A stretch of 64,000 nucleotides of DNA from the NCBI GenBank assembly GCA_947632415.1, contig CANRPB010000001.1:1-64000 (forward strand), read 5' to 3'. Below the pieces are notes generated by a model. The model worked only from the letters and a program-made list of their open reading frames with translations. It was not told the origin of the DNA and searched no databases. This stretch comes from an uncultured Bacilli bacterium. Lineage in GTDB: Bacteria > Bacillota_I > Bacilli_A > RF39 > UBA660. Every line of letters starts with the position of its first letter. Position 1 is the first letter of the stretch. Below, piece by piece: positions 1 to 13,500 of this stretch. The position numbers and the translations under genes are program-made.

Positions 1-180
1 GGTAAGCCAGTTTACTATTTTAATGAACATTCTGGCGGGTATAAGTTCCGCTATCTTTGGGGAAAGAAAGATATGCTAGTAACCAATAAGGCTAAGTATA
101 TGTTTATAGCATCTAGGGCTAACAAACGATAGCTAGCGTAGATAATTAAGAACAACCTACACGATTATATGCCAATTTAA
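1..180 (+). CDS. C-terminal end of an unidentified late virion protein (partial)
   Basis: Open from the first base to TAA at 178-180, giving 59 residues after the window edge. Two in-frame TAG codons lie close together near codons 44 and 47. The next gene starts one base after the stop, so this is the upstream member of the virion operon. The visible tail is basic and aromatic and shows no recognisable motif. Its place before the connector gene suggests a head or neck protein, but that rests on position alone. Confidence 0.7.
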
Positions 181-181
181 T

Positions 182-1093
182 ATGATAGATAATAGATTAA
201 TAAGTTCAAAAGCAGTCATAGCAAAATGTATCGCTGACTTAGACATGCCAGAGGATAAGATTCGTATATCAGATTGGCGGGAATGGATAATCGAAGGTAT
301 GTTGAAGATAGGTGCTATATAGCAGTTTGAGCATAAAGTAGCAATACTTGATGTGCATGACTATTAGGCAGCATTACCGTGTGATTTATATAAACTAGGT
401 TAGGTTGCCTTTTCCTTTGATGAATGTCATTATTGGTTACCAATGCGTAAGACAACTAACTCCTTTGGTGTGTTTAAGTATTGTGACAAGCACTGCAAAC
501 CTAAGATGTACATACACGATACTGCATTGTTACCAATGGTTAAGAATATATTTAACTTAACAAATGATGCAGATGCTTTGAAGAAACTAAATGAGAATGA
601 GAATATAAGGCATACCTTAGGTCACTTAATTAACCACTTCACTATACCTAGTAGTAATGGCAGATTAATACCGGGTAATCCAGCAGCATTCAATACTAGT
701 TTGTAGTATTCAACTAAACCAGGGTATATCAATGTTAACGTACCTTGTGGTAAATTAAAAATAGCATACTATGCAATACCTACTGATGAGGATAGTATGC
801 CATTAATACCAGATTTGGAATCATATAAAGAGGCGTTGTTCTGGTATATCGCCACTAAGCATTACTACCCACAATACTTAAAAGGTTAGATAAACGCTAA
901 TGTATACCAAGATATGAAAAGGTCTTGGGCATACTACAGAAATGCTGCATATGGTGAAGCAATGATGCCTGGTGTAGATGATATGCGATCTATATAGAAT
1001 AACTGGTTGAAGTTATATCCAGAAATAGATGAACATGACTCATTCTTTGAATTCCTAGGTGATGAACAACAGATATATAATCAAGATAATTAA
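182..1093 (+). CDS. Neck/tail connector (ring) protein, crAss-like
   Basis: A 303-aa protein once six in-frame TAG codons are read as Gln; the stop is TAA. The start ATG follows the previous stop by one base. The C-terminal half has an aromatic helix (ALFWYIATKHYYPQY) followed by an alanine/tyrosine-rich helix. From memory, crAss-like head-tail connector proteins carry a comparable segment, and the gene sits directly before the muzzle gene as such connectors do. The role would be a ring between portal and tail. Family placement is by general resemblance and gene order, not by a catalytic motif. Confidence 0.65.
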
Positions 1094-1095
1094 TT

Positions 1096-4000
1096 ATGAT
1101 AAGTAATTTAGGACAAGTAAATACTTTTACTGGTGGGCTTGATTTGGATAATGACCTTACTGTTGTTCCAAACAATAAGTATAGATATGCTGAAAACATC
1201 AGGGTATTAACTAATGGCGATGGTACATCTACAGTAATATAGAACCTAGATGGTGTATACAAATATATCATAAGTGATGATATACTCACTTAGGAAGATT
1301 AGATTATAGGTACTTGTGTAATAGATGATATTGTAGCATTAATCACTAGGGATAAAAATGATTTAAATAAGGTCATACGTGTTACTGGGTTTAATTCACC
1401 AAGACCTACTGTAGCTTTGGTTTTAAAAGGTAACCTGAATCTAGCTGGTGAAAACTTATCAGTTGTAGGCGTAAAAGAATCGCCAGAATTAGTAAAGATA
1501 TACTTTACTGACGGTGACTCTGAAATGATGGTTATAAACCTAATGAGCGATAAGTATGCTAAAAAGAATGGTTATCATGTAGACGGTGAAGGTAATATAC
1601 TTAACCCAACTGCTTTAGAATATATACCTTCAGCGTAGTTAGATCCATTAACATTAAATGGTGTTACAGAAGGTTCATTACCAGCAGGTATGGTATGGTA
1701 CTGTTACTAGTTATTTAATGAATTCGGTTCAGCTACAAAAATATCACCAATCAGTGTACCATTCCATTTAAACTCAAGCACTTCTAATGTTAGTCTGTCA
1801 AAGACGATGGGTAACTTTGAAGGTGATAACTCTGGTAAAGGGGTTATCATGAGTACTAAATTAAGGGTTCATGACTTCGATTATTGCCGTATATACCGTA
1901 TATTGACCACTAGTAATAATTAGCTACCAGATATATAGATCATAGATGAAATAAATATATAGAATGTCTATGACACAATCACGTACGTAGATAGAGGTAC
2001 TTCAGCATTATCAGATATAACTTTAGAAGAATTTAATAACTTATCTGTTGCACAGTTCGTAGCTAAGACTTTATGCACGAAAGATAATATCCTATTTGCA
2101 GCAAATATAACTGAAGAGACTTGGGATTGTGATGATTATGATGCTAGGACATTTAGGGCTAACTCCTTAGGTAAGATACAAATAAACAGTCTGAATAATT
2201 CATCAGACACTATCGATATAGCGGATTGTGATGAAAAGCTAAAGAAGATAAAATAGGATAGTGACTGCATTAACCCATTTAACTTAAAGCGAGAGTTCAA
2301 TGCTGTAGATACCACTAGTAATTATATATTCGGTAAGGATAACATGCTAGGTGGTTACGGTATCAATATCGAATACACCTTTATAACTACTGATATATAC
2401 CTGACTGATAAGTAGACAGATATAACTAAAGGAGCTGACCCGAATAGTTATAACGATGTTAAAGCAGTCTACAATGAACCGTTTAAGTTATATGAATGGA
2501 CTGGTAATACTGCAAATGTTGGTCAATGGACTGAACTTGAAGGGGTTTCGTTAGGTTCCTTAAATGACGTAGAGTATGGTTCTAGACAACATAATTATGC
2601 AGACCCTGAAGTAGATGCTCTATTGTAGGGTTATCAACGTGATGAGATATACCGATTTGGTATAGTATTCTATAACCATAAGAGTTTACCTTCACCAGTA
2701 TATTGGATTGGTGATATACGTATGCCACATGCTGGGTAGATACCACCGTATGAACTTAAAGACGGTAGATTAGTAGCACACCCGATAGGTATTAAATTCA
2801 AAGTAAAACACATACCTGAAGATGCTATAGCTTACGAAATAGTTAGGTGTGATAGAACTGAAGCAGATAGAACTGTTATAATTAACTGTGCAGCTAGTAA
2901 TATCTATAGGTATAAGATACAGGAATAGGGTAATGCTGCTGGTGAAGGTGAAGTTGACGATAGTTCATTGGAATTACGGTCTTTTGTAATACCGAATTTC
3001 CATACCACCGGTATACAGACGTATAAACTAAATATTGCACGTGGTGATCTAGCTCCTTCTAGTATTTTTTAGGTTTTAATGGGAGCTGGTGTGCCTGTTG
3101 ACTGTGGTGCGACATGTGCAGAGAATTACGTGAAATTAATATCACCAGAAATATGTGTATCTGGGGAAGCATCTGAAGCACTGTTCGATAATAACGTTTA
3201 TTTAGATTATTATCAGTCGTTTACGTCTATTATCAATTTTAATGTAAGGGTATCTAGTAGTTCTTCTGCTGCAAATCAATCGGTGATGGCTGTTGGTATT
3301 GGTGATGGTTATGGTACACGTACTTATATGTCTAACAATACTGTAGTATAGCAATTTTTAATTACTAGTAACTCGGCTGTAGTTGAGGGTAACATTGAAG
3401 TAAATGCTGATACTGATGTATACCCACTGGTTCATACGTTGAAATACTATTATCCGTTCTATGATGCTAGTGTAGTAACTAATATAGGTTCTACTGTTGC
3501 TAGACCATTGTCCATATTAGATGCTGAGTACCCTTTAATGGTTCCATGGAATTCTTACCAAGATGTTAGTGCGTATAAGATAAATGTTGGAACTAACACT
3601 TACACCAATTATGCTCATACGTAGTTTAACAATACACAGAATAATGATGATGCCTTGGGTAGAGGTAGAACAGCATTGGGTCAAGTAGGTCCGTGTATAA
3701 TCGCGCAATTAGAAAGTAATGCTGAAATATATAAGACGTTAAAACGGTATGACGTTAATAACCCACCAGTAGTACATTTCAAAGGTAATTCTCTGTTACC
3801 ATCTTTATAGAAGGCATATGCATCGGTAGCAATACCATACTTTAATTTGAAGAAAGTAAATGACGCTGCATATGGTGGTAATACGTACGGAGCTAGATAG
3901 AACTCAGTTTATATATCTATTGGAGCATATCATAGAACTGATGAATGTCCTGAAGATGAAGAGCATATATCGTATACATTTGGTGGTGATACCTATATGG

Positions 4001-5343
4001 GCATGTTAGATTATCCGTTCACTATGGTATTTCAAGGTAATGATATAAATACGGGTAAGGATGATAAAATATTCATACATGGTTACTTACCGTTTGAATC
4101 TAGTATCAACATACCTTTAATGATGGGGGACACTTTTAGTAACACTAAATCAGTATATATGCAATTAGATCCTGTTCAAATGGGTTCCTATCATATTCAA
4201 GATAGACCATATTTTGCATATAATTCAGTATATAGTGCATAGCAATCTGCAATGATATTTACCCCAGAAGCTACTCATTTAAGTTCTAATATACATACTA
4301 ACAGAATATTTGCATCACAGCCAAAAGTCAATGGTGAAGTAACTGATAGTTGGACTCAATTTAAGGTTGCGGATTATTTAGATGTAGATAGTACTTATGG
4401 TGGCATTACTAATCTTAGGACATTCCAAGACTAGTTATACTTCTGGTAGACCAAATCAGTTGGTATTGCTTCCACGAATGAGCGAAGTTTGATAACTGAT
4501 GATAATGGTGATCAGTTGGTATTGGGTAGTGGTACCATATTAAGTCGATTTGACTATAATACTACTATCTATGGTAATGGTACTCTGAATGATAAAAGCA
4601 TACTTATCACACCAGCTAAAATGTACTGGTTTGATTCGTTACGTAATGAGTTGATTGGCTTTGATGGTCAGCTTCACACGATGGGTAAGGAACTATCTGT
4701 ATAGTCGTACATAAATAAACTAGTACCAGAGTATAAGAAAGACGTAATCAGTACTTATGATACTAAGTATAATGAGTGTTGGTTTAACTTCAAAGGCGAT
4801 AAAGCATTAATATATAATGAGGCTTTGAACTCATTTACATCCTTCTATACGTACTAGTATGACCATGCGTTAATGCTGTCCGATAGAACTGTAATAGTTA
4901 ACAACAATAACTTCTATGTACTCAATAAAGGCATGTCTGGTATGGATAAAAAAGAAGTATATAGTACATTAGAAATAGTTATAAATCAAGATTACCCATA
5001 TACTAAAGTATTCGATAATGTTAGATTGTAGGGTAACTTTAAAGATGCTGCTGGTTATTTCATGACTGAAGATATATTTAAGTCTGTATCATTCTATACT
5101 AAACATCAGTCATCAGTAATCACTTATGCATCTAGGAATAATGCTGTTGACTACAGGGAAGATACTTATAGGTTTGCAGTACCTAGAGCTAAGTTTATAG
5201 ATAATAGGATTGATCCAGTATTGACATTAGCTCCTAGGATGAGAGGAAAATGGCTAAGGTGTATATATGAATTTAGTGAATAGTCAGGTAGTACCTTTGA
5301 AATACCACAGATTACTACTACATTTAGAAGATCGTTGATGTAA
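1096..5343 (+). CDS. Tail muzzle / tail-stabilisation protein, 1,415 aa
   Basis: One frame from ATG 1096 to TAA 5341-5343 containing about 25 in-frame TAG codons; in the standard code it falls into seven or more short pieces that all share this frame. The N-terminus (TFTGGLDLDNDLTVVPNNKY, then a Y-R-Y-A-E-N-I-R-V segment) is the sort of opening I associate with crAss-like phage stabilisation/muzzle proteins, which close the tail tip and hold the internal proteins. The rest is rich in Gly, Asn, Thr and Tyr, as expected for a beta-rich structural protein. Two bases separate it from the connector gene, and the next gene starts one base after the stop. No transmembrane segment is apparent. Length fits the large muzzle proteins of this order. 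Confidence 0.75.
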
Positions 5344-5344
5344 T

Positions 5345-8323
5345 ATGAAAAAGAAGAAAAATAGAAAAAAGAGATAGATTAAAGTACCTGCCTACACATT
5401 TGCTGGTGCAACTGGTAGCCTCAATGATCTGCTGGGTGTAGGTTCATAGTTATAGTCAACTATAAATGCGTAGAAAGCATAGAATTTATAGGCTAAAACT
5501 ATGATTGCTGCTGAAACGGGTGATTCAACTGGTGCACAAGCGTATAATAATGCGATGAAGTAGCAGTTTGATTAGAATGTGGCAGATATCAATGCTAACA
5601 TGCCTGCAGCACCTGCTGCAGCAGCTGAAGCCGAAACTCCAGAAATGCCGGAAAAAGCACCCAAAGGTGGTGGTATTGCTGGTGTAGCTGGTAAGGTAGA
5701 AGGTATTGCTGGTGGTATAGGTGGAGCCATAGATTTAATAGGTAGTTTAACTCAGGAGTCTACTGCTACTACAGATAGTGAAGTGGCAATGTAGTCAGTT
5801 GCTGACGTTGGTAAAGGTGTTGCGGCAGGTGTAAACATCGGCAAGAACTTTGGGCCTTGGGGCGCGGTCATTGGGGGAGCTGCCGGAGCTATTGTTGGAG
5901 CAATAGGTAAGAAAGGACGTAAAGCTAGTATGACTTCATTTACTGATTATGATGAAGGTACTTTAAACACTGGTTTACGTGCATTAGGCGGTGGAAATAA
6001 ACGATTAAAACGGGAAAGGAAGCGTATTAAAGTTAATGCATACGATAACAGAGATGCAATAAGAGGTACTGGTGAACTACAAAAGGAATGGGCTGAAGAT
6101 GCAGGGCAATTAGATACTAATACGTTTGCAGTAGGTGGTCAGACTAATTCATTAGCTTACGTAGATGATGGTGAATTACTACGTACACCAGATGGTACCA
6201 TAGCTAAAGTACCTGAAAGAGGCAACCCAACTGATAGCAATTTAGTGAATATACCAGACGGTACTAGGATACTTAGTGATAAACTAAAGGTACCAGGAAC
6301 TAATAAGACATTTGCCCAAATGGGTGAGAAAATGATTAAATATAGAAGAAGTAAAGGTAAAGATATATTCGCTTAGAATGCGAATAAGCTGAATTAGATG
6401 AATGAAGAGCAGACATATAATTAGCTATTTGCTCTACAAGAAGCTGTTAAGGCATAGAAAGGTATTAGACCTAAAACCAAACAGATGATACCTGCTGCAG
6501 CTGGCGGATTAGAAACTGGCGGTTATAACGGTAAAAGATACCGTAGAGAAAAGCTGAAATATGAATTGTGGCCGGATGGTACCTATGGTTACATAAATCC
6601 GGATGGCAGTCTTACACCTATGGATGACGTTGCTCCGCAGAATAGCCCAGCCTACCGCTACGTGCAAGATAAAGAAGTACCTTACGGTGTAAATAGCAAA
6701 GGTGAACATTTTGAAATACCTAAGCAACGATCAAATTTTACTGGTGCTTATTGGTATTATAATGTTGGTGATACAGTATCAAATCGCAATATTGGAACTG
6801 CAGTAATCGATTCACCAAATCACTATAGACCTGTTGGTCCTGTCTTTAAAGAAGATTACACTATAACAGGTACTCCTTATACTCCAGCTGAATTCGCGCT
6901 TGAAGATATTTTCAAGCCGCACGATTGGTCAGATTACGCTAAAATAGAAGAAGCGAAACGTATGAAACGTCAGCAAGCTACTTAGCAAACCCCTGTAGGT
7001 AATGGAGTAACTAGTCGCAAAAACACAATCCTTGTCGGTGATACCAGATATAACTTGGGCGACACATTTGAATATAAAGGGAAGACGTACAGAGTAACTG
7101 GGACTAACTCAGCTGTACCAGTAACATCTACTGCAAAACCAACCCCAGCGACTACACAAACACCAGTTGCACAAACTTCTGCAGCTAAACCAGCAGCTGC
7201 ACCTGTACCTGTAGCTGAAACAAGAAATAAACCGTTTGTTCCTGCTGATCTTTCAGTGCCAAACTACGATTTGTCTGAAGGTTTAGGCGATAGAGTCGTT
7301 GATGCGATATACAATCCAAACCGCAAATGGGGTCCTGATGTACAATGGGGTTATGGTGGTAACAATCAGTGGTGGCATATACCAACAGGTGGTAAAACAG
7401 TAGAGTAGCCAGCAGCTGCACCTGTACCTGTATCGAAAGCATCAAGACCTGATCAGTTAAATGGACCATTGACGGTGAATCAAGCAGCACCTATTGTTCC
7501 AGAAGCTGCTGAGAATGCTAGACCAGAGGTGTCAGCTATACCAGCTTTATATGATGAACCAGCTATGCCAATAGTTCCGACTACGCAGGCTAATTCAGTC
7601 GGTACTATGCGTGCAGATATGACAGGTGGAGCTAATCTTCCTAAAGGAGAAAAGAGTAAATAGAAGAAACCTAGAACTAAAGGAAACGGCATTAGCTTAA
7701 ACCTTGACGGTTGGGCTGATGTTTTAGGTTACATGTCAACTTTGCCTGGTATCATATCTGATTTAAATACTAAACCAGAACATTTTGATGCAGTATACAA
7801 CCCTTACTCTAGTACTATTAGAGATGTAATGGCTGGTAGAAGATACGACATTGATGCGGCTATGGCAGAAGGTAGACGTAATAGAGCTACAAGTAACTAT
7901 AACGCTAATGCATTTAACACCAATACTGGTGCTAATTTAGCTTATAGGTTGCAATCAGCTAGGAACTATGATAATTACGTAGCCAAACTTAGAGATACTA
8001 AAAATAATGTTGAGAATCAATATAAAGCAGAATATGCTAATGCTATGAATGACTTAGGCAGACAATGGGTTAATGCTACTAACTTAGCTGTAGATCAGAA
8101 TGCTAGGAGTAGAGCAGCTGCTAGGAATATTCAAAGACAAGGCTTGTCAGAAATAGGTGAATTGGGTCAAACTATAGCTAAACATTACAATCAGAAGAAA
8201 CGTGATAAAGAGATGCTTCCATTGTATATGGAATTCCTTAAATCAGGGTTTAATTCAGGTACTTTATCTGCGCTAGCTGAGAATTTACCTAAACAATATA
8301 AAAGAGTTAAGACTAAAAAATAA
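5345..8323 (+). CDS. Internal virion (cargo-type) protein with glycine-zipper segment
   Basis: 992 aa from ATG 5345 to TAA 8321-8323, with at least 15 in-frame TAG codons; eight are clustered in the first 85 codons, so the gene cannot be expressed without recoding. The N-terminus is very basic (MKKKKNRKKR). An Ala/Pro-rich linker is followed by a Gly/Ala hydrophobic stretch at about residues 150-195 that could cross a membrane. A middle segment (near DDGELLRTPDGTIAKVP and IPDGTRILSDKLKVPG) looks like a compact beta domain, and a Pro/Ala-rich linker region follows around residues 580-740. The C-terminal third is helical. Position between muzzle and RNA polymerase genes suggests a protein stored in the tail and ejected with DNA; this role is inferred. 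Confidence 0.6.
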
Positions 8324-10509
8324 TGAGTGCAAATATGTATGATCAAGGTGTTCGTACCCCGATTATGAACACCTACGTACCTATAGATTTTAGGAACTTG
8401 TATTTGATCGGAGCGCATCAATAGAAAGTAGTAGAAGATGCTGCAAATAAACTTAATACTGCTTTATAGAAATTCGGTGAATTTACTTCAATATCTGATA
8501 TTGATGAACAGAAGTACTACGATGCTTCATTAGGTAAGATGCGAGACTTAGTAGACTAGTTTGCTAAGAATCCAGATGTAATTAAGGATGCTGCATACAG
8601 ATCTGCATTCTAGTCTAGACTTAATAGTATAGACTATAATTTCCTAGCGAGACTCAAAAAGAATGCAGCTAACTTTGATACTAGATCTAAAGCGGTGTCA
8701 GAGTTAATCGCATAGGGTAAATATGTAGACTGGTTTGACGATTAGAGGTATACAGACTTACGTAACTGGGATACCGAAAGTCAAGGTATGATGACTAATC
8801 TATCACCAGCACCTTACGTTGATTTAGAAGAGCTTGGTAGAGATTACGTTAAAGACCTTAAACCTTCATTTTATAAGGGAGTGTCACCTAATACTGGACA
8901 GCGTATACCATTCTATAACTGGATGGCAATAAGTAAGGATAACATTAAACAACCATTAGTTCAACATTATACGGATATAATCAATTCGCCTGGTGGTAAG
9001 AAGCACTTCGATAGATATTCTTAGATGTATCTGGCATAGAATCCAGAGGCCACATAGGATGAAATAGTTAACAGCTTTGTAGATAGATTAGTAGAAGCAT
9101 AGTCCGATAAATTAATAGAAACGCCTATAATTGATCAGGCTGCATTGACTATGGCTAAGATAGCTGCAGATGAAAGACTGGCTAGAACTAGATTTTATGG
9201 TCGTTCTAGTGGTACTGGTAACTAGCCACAGCGTCCATTTAATTATGTCGGTAGTATGCTTAATAATCAAGCCTAGGCACAATCAAATCAATATGAAAAA
9301 CTACGTGGGGCAAAAGGATACGAATGGTTAAAGAATCAATCAGACGCTAATGACAAATAGCTGAATAGTGATGTACGTGATTTCTTTACTAACGGTATTA
9401 CTAGTGATAGTTCTTTTGGTGAAATGTTGAGAAAAGCATCCAGTTATATGATGGCTAACGGTGAGGCACCTAGAGACGCATCTGAATGGACATCTAAAGA
9501 TATGAATACAGCATTGTAGTATGCTGTAGGTAGTATGCCAAATGATCCGATTTCAATGCAATACTTGCAAATGACAAAGAATCACGCAGATACAATTGCC
9601 AAATAGAATAATGATGAGCAGACTGCACTGGTGTTTGATACACTAGATGCTTTCCTAGGTACCGATCCAAAGAAATATCAAGACTACAATAACTCGAAGA
9701 ATGGTGGTACACCCTGGGACAATAAAGTTAATATAATGGAGAACCTATTCAAAGATGTAACTTCTAACGTATTTAATGCTATAGATGAATCAGTTAGGAA
9801 TGTGATGGGTTCAGCAGCAACATTAAATGAAACTGAATCTGACAATCTCATCAATTTGCTTTATGGTAGCAAAGATCATGAGCTTAGTGGTGTAGATTTC
9901 TAGAATTTCAAATCACCATATCAGTTCTTAAGTAGCAGTTATGAAGATTTTGCTGCAGCAGCAGAGGAGGCTAAGAAAAAAGTTAACTACAGTCGTGATA
10001 GCCTAATTGGTACTACTGATGCTGGCCCTCTTTCATGGGAAAGTGATAAATGGTCTAGCAGGGATATGGTAGCCGATGGTTATTTTGCAAATAAAGGTGC
10101 TAAACTTGGCCGTATATATAACTTTACAAAGGTAAACAGTGACACACCAAACGAATATGCTTTTTATGGTACAGTTAAAGTGCCAATAGATCAATTTGAC
10201 AACGTATACAGTAAAAAAACAGATACGTGGAAATGGTCGGGTGTTTATCATAATGATGTTGATACAGAAGGTTTGCACACTGTTACTGAAGTAGAGAAAG
10301 ACGTTAAAGATGGTAAAACAGTAACTGAAGAGAAAGAATACGTTGTTGTACCAACCGTATTCTATAATACGTTAGATAAAAAAGATTTGGTTAAATTGCA
10401 GCGTATGTTTGATGATGGTGGTAAAGGTGTAGCTTCTACTTCACAAAGAACAGCTAGTGACGCTTCTGCTGCAGTGACATACCCAACCGAATGGCCAGCC
10501 GTTGAATAA
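8323..10509 (+). CDS. Internal virion protein, unknown domain content
   Basis: 728 aa, ATG 8323 overlapping the previous TAA by one base, ending in TAA 10507-10509, with more than ten in-frame TAG codons. The protein is mostly hydrophilic and helix-rich, with many Asn, Asp, Lys and Tyr residues and no recognisable catalytic motif. The C-terminal portion (after about residue 580) has a lysine/glutamate-rich segment that may be beta structure. Translational coupling to the neighbouring cargo-type genes suggests the same particle location. Function is not recognised. Confidence 0.6.
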
Positions 10510-10519
10510 TATTTAAAAT

Positions 10520-13500
10520 ATGATGAATAATACACCAAGTTATGCTGATACGCTACGTAAACTAGTTGGATATAGTCCTACGTCGGGCGTTGTAGGTGAT
10601 TGGAGAAAAGGCGCAGCTTATAGTAGAGCTACTGAAACATCTGAAAGAGATGATGACTTAACTACGTATTTGTTAGGTACTATACCAGGAGCTTTTCTTC
10701 TTGATGCTGATGCTAGAACTACATTTATGGTCAATCTCAACAGAGGATAGTTGATGGACGATAAAGACCGTATGACTGTAGCTCAACGTGATAAGGAACG
10801 TGCATAGAAATTAATAGACATTATCAACAATAAAGATATTGATGATAATAGTAAGTTAGACTTAATAGCTACTAGTGCTGACTACACAGGGTTACTTAAG
10901 GATGGCAAATTTGATTCTAAAGATATTTAGGAGAATGTTAATAAGCTTCATAAGATAATATAGGATTCTACTGAAGACTACGATTCTGCATTCGAAGATT
11001 ATCAGACAGATATGTAGGATATGTAGGATTGGAAAGACTCACATAGTGTTAGTGACTACTATACTAGAAAGTCACAGTAGGAATCATCATTTGATAATTG
11101 GTACTACACTCAGCCAGCATAGCAAGGTTTGTCACTTAGCTCGTGGAAAGAACAAGCTACATCTATTGGTGCTGGTCTTCTTGCCGCATGGGGTGGAGCT
11201 AAGGCTGGTGCGGCTATTGGTGCCGCTGGTGGTTCAGTTGCACCTGGTGTTGGTACTGCCATTGGAGCCCTTGCTGGTGGTATAAGTGGTGCAATCGCTG
11301 GTTTGATATTTGGTGGTGCACAGGCTAGAGAATAGGAATCTCATATTGAAGCGTACGATGCATACCAATAGAAATTTAATGATATTGTAGCTGATAAAGG
11401 TTTGAATGTCGAAGAAGCAGCCAATAGTATACGTAAATAGGCCAAATAGCTTGGTTATGGTAGTGCTTTCGACGAGATGGATGATAATGAAGTAGTTGCT
11501 TTAACTGCTGCAGATACTAGGTTTAAACTAGATTCTAAGGACGGTCTAGACTTGAAGTAGGCATTAGATGATGCTTACGTTGGCACTCGTCGTGTTTATG
11601 AGCGTAATAATGCACTAGGTGCCGGTGAATTTGCTAAGGATGTACTCATGTATATGCCTTTAAGAGCAATACCTGGTGCTAGTCAGGCTGTCAAACTTGT
11701 AAGTAAACTTAATCCCTTAAAGCGATTATTGAATGTAACACGTAAGACTAACATAGATATAGCCGAATTAGCTTCATCTATGCGCAATAGTGCAATACGT
11801 AGTGTAGTAGGTTAGATTGCTAAACGTCGAGGAATATCGTTCTTGGAAGAGAGTACTGAAGAAGGCGCACAGCATATAATTCAGAATGAGTTCTTAAGGG
11901 GACAGTATGACAATGAACAAGCTTCTGATGACTGGTGGGATGCTTTAACTAATTTCAATATGTTATCAGATATAGGTGATAACATATATAATCGAGCTTT
12001 ATCTGGTGCTACTTGGTTAGGTATCGATACGCAATATAAGAATGATCATCAGTTAGGTGAAGAAATGTGGGCTGGTGGTTTAATGTCCTTATTGTCTCCA
12101 CAAGGTGCTGTATTTGGTGCTAAAGAAATTATACAGTCACACAATGATGTTAAGCATGCCTACGGCATGGGTAAGTATATATCTGAAGCGTTGAGTAAGA
12201 ATGCAGATATAGGCAGTCTGGAAGCATTCTATAGAAATATGCGTAAGTATAACTTTGCTGATTCATCTAGTTATCGAGAAGTATTAGACTTATTACGTGA
12301 TGAATTAAAAAGTGGCAAGACTGGTAAAGATGGGCATACTACTCGTAGATATAAGTTTGATACCGAAGCCATAAGCCAGATTAAAGCAGCTAACAGGAAC
12401 TTAAGAGACGAAGACGGTAATCCTATAGAACCTACTACTGGTGAACTTACTGATAGTGATATTGATGCGTTTATTGACGAACAAGGCAGATATGCATCAA
12501 ATCTATTTGCTATTAAGAGTAGCCAACTAGATCCTGCTTGGAAGCGTATAAAATCCTATATGACTAATACTACTGCGGCTGGTGAAGAATTAGATAGCCT
12601 GAACAAGCAATTAGAATAGGCTCAATTCGATGCAGTTAATATTAGTCATCAATTGCTAAACAACACCGATCTTGATAGTGAGGAGCGTAAGAAACTAAAA
12701 GGTTAGTTAAAGCAAGTACGCAAATAGGAGAAAGAGCTTTAGAAGTAGATTAAAGCTGGTTCCAAGTAGGCTGTAGATACTGATTTGCAAGACGCTTGGT
12801 ATGCTTTAACTACAATGGCTTATGCTGATAACAAAGCCGCTGAAGAGCAGAAGAAGACTGCTGATGTGTAGTTAGAAAATATACTCAGGTCGCTAGATTA
12901 GAAAGTGGATAGACCTAAATTCGCTAAAGCGTTAGGATTGTCTAATGAAGAGAACATACCTGCTGCTATAGCTGCATTATCATTAGCGCATCAACTTAAT
13001 CAGGCTAAGATAGCTAGGAATACTGTTTATGGTCAATTCTTAACTGCACAGAGAGCAGCAATGCATGCTGAAGCTCCAGTTTCATTATCAAACAAATAGG
13101 AAGAGTTATTGAGCAAATTAGATGCTAGAATAAATCAGCTTACTAAGCAGTTAGATGATATAACTACTGGTGTAGAAAATGATGGTGATACAGCCGTATT
13201 AGATCGTATCAAGAAGTAGGGTAATATGGATATTACCGACCTACTTACTCAATCAGATAACGATCGCTACAATAACAGCATGAACACTGTATTCGATAAT
13301 GGTGATTTTAATCCGGAGGATATAAACAACTATGTGAATGCAATGGCTGAAAGCAATGCTGCTGATATAGCATCAACTACGCTAGCTGAAAGATACGATT
13401 TCCTACGTAATGGTGATCCTAAACAGATTAGAGCTAGAGTAGAACAGTACCGTAAAGCTAATCGTGAGTCATTCCAAGCTCAATAGGAATCTGAAAAGGT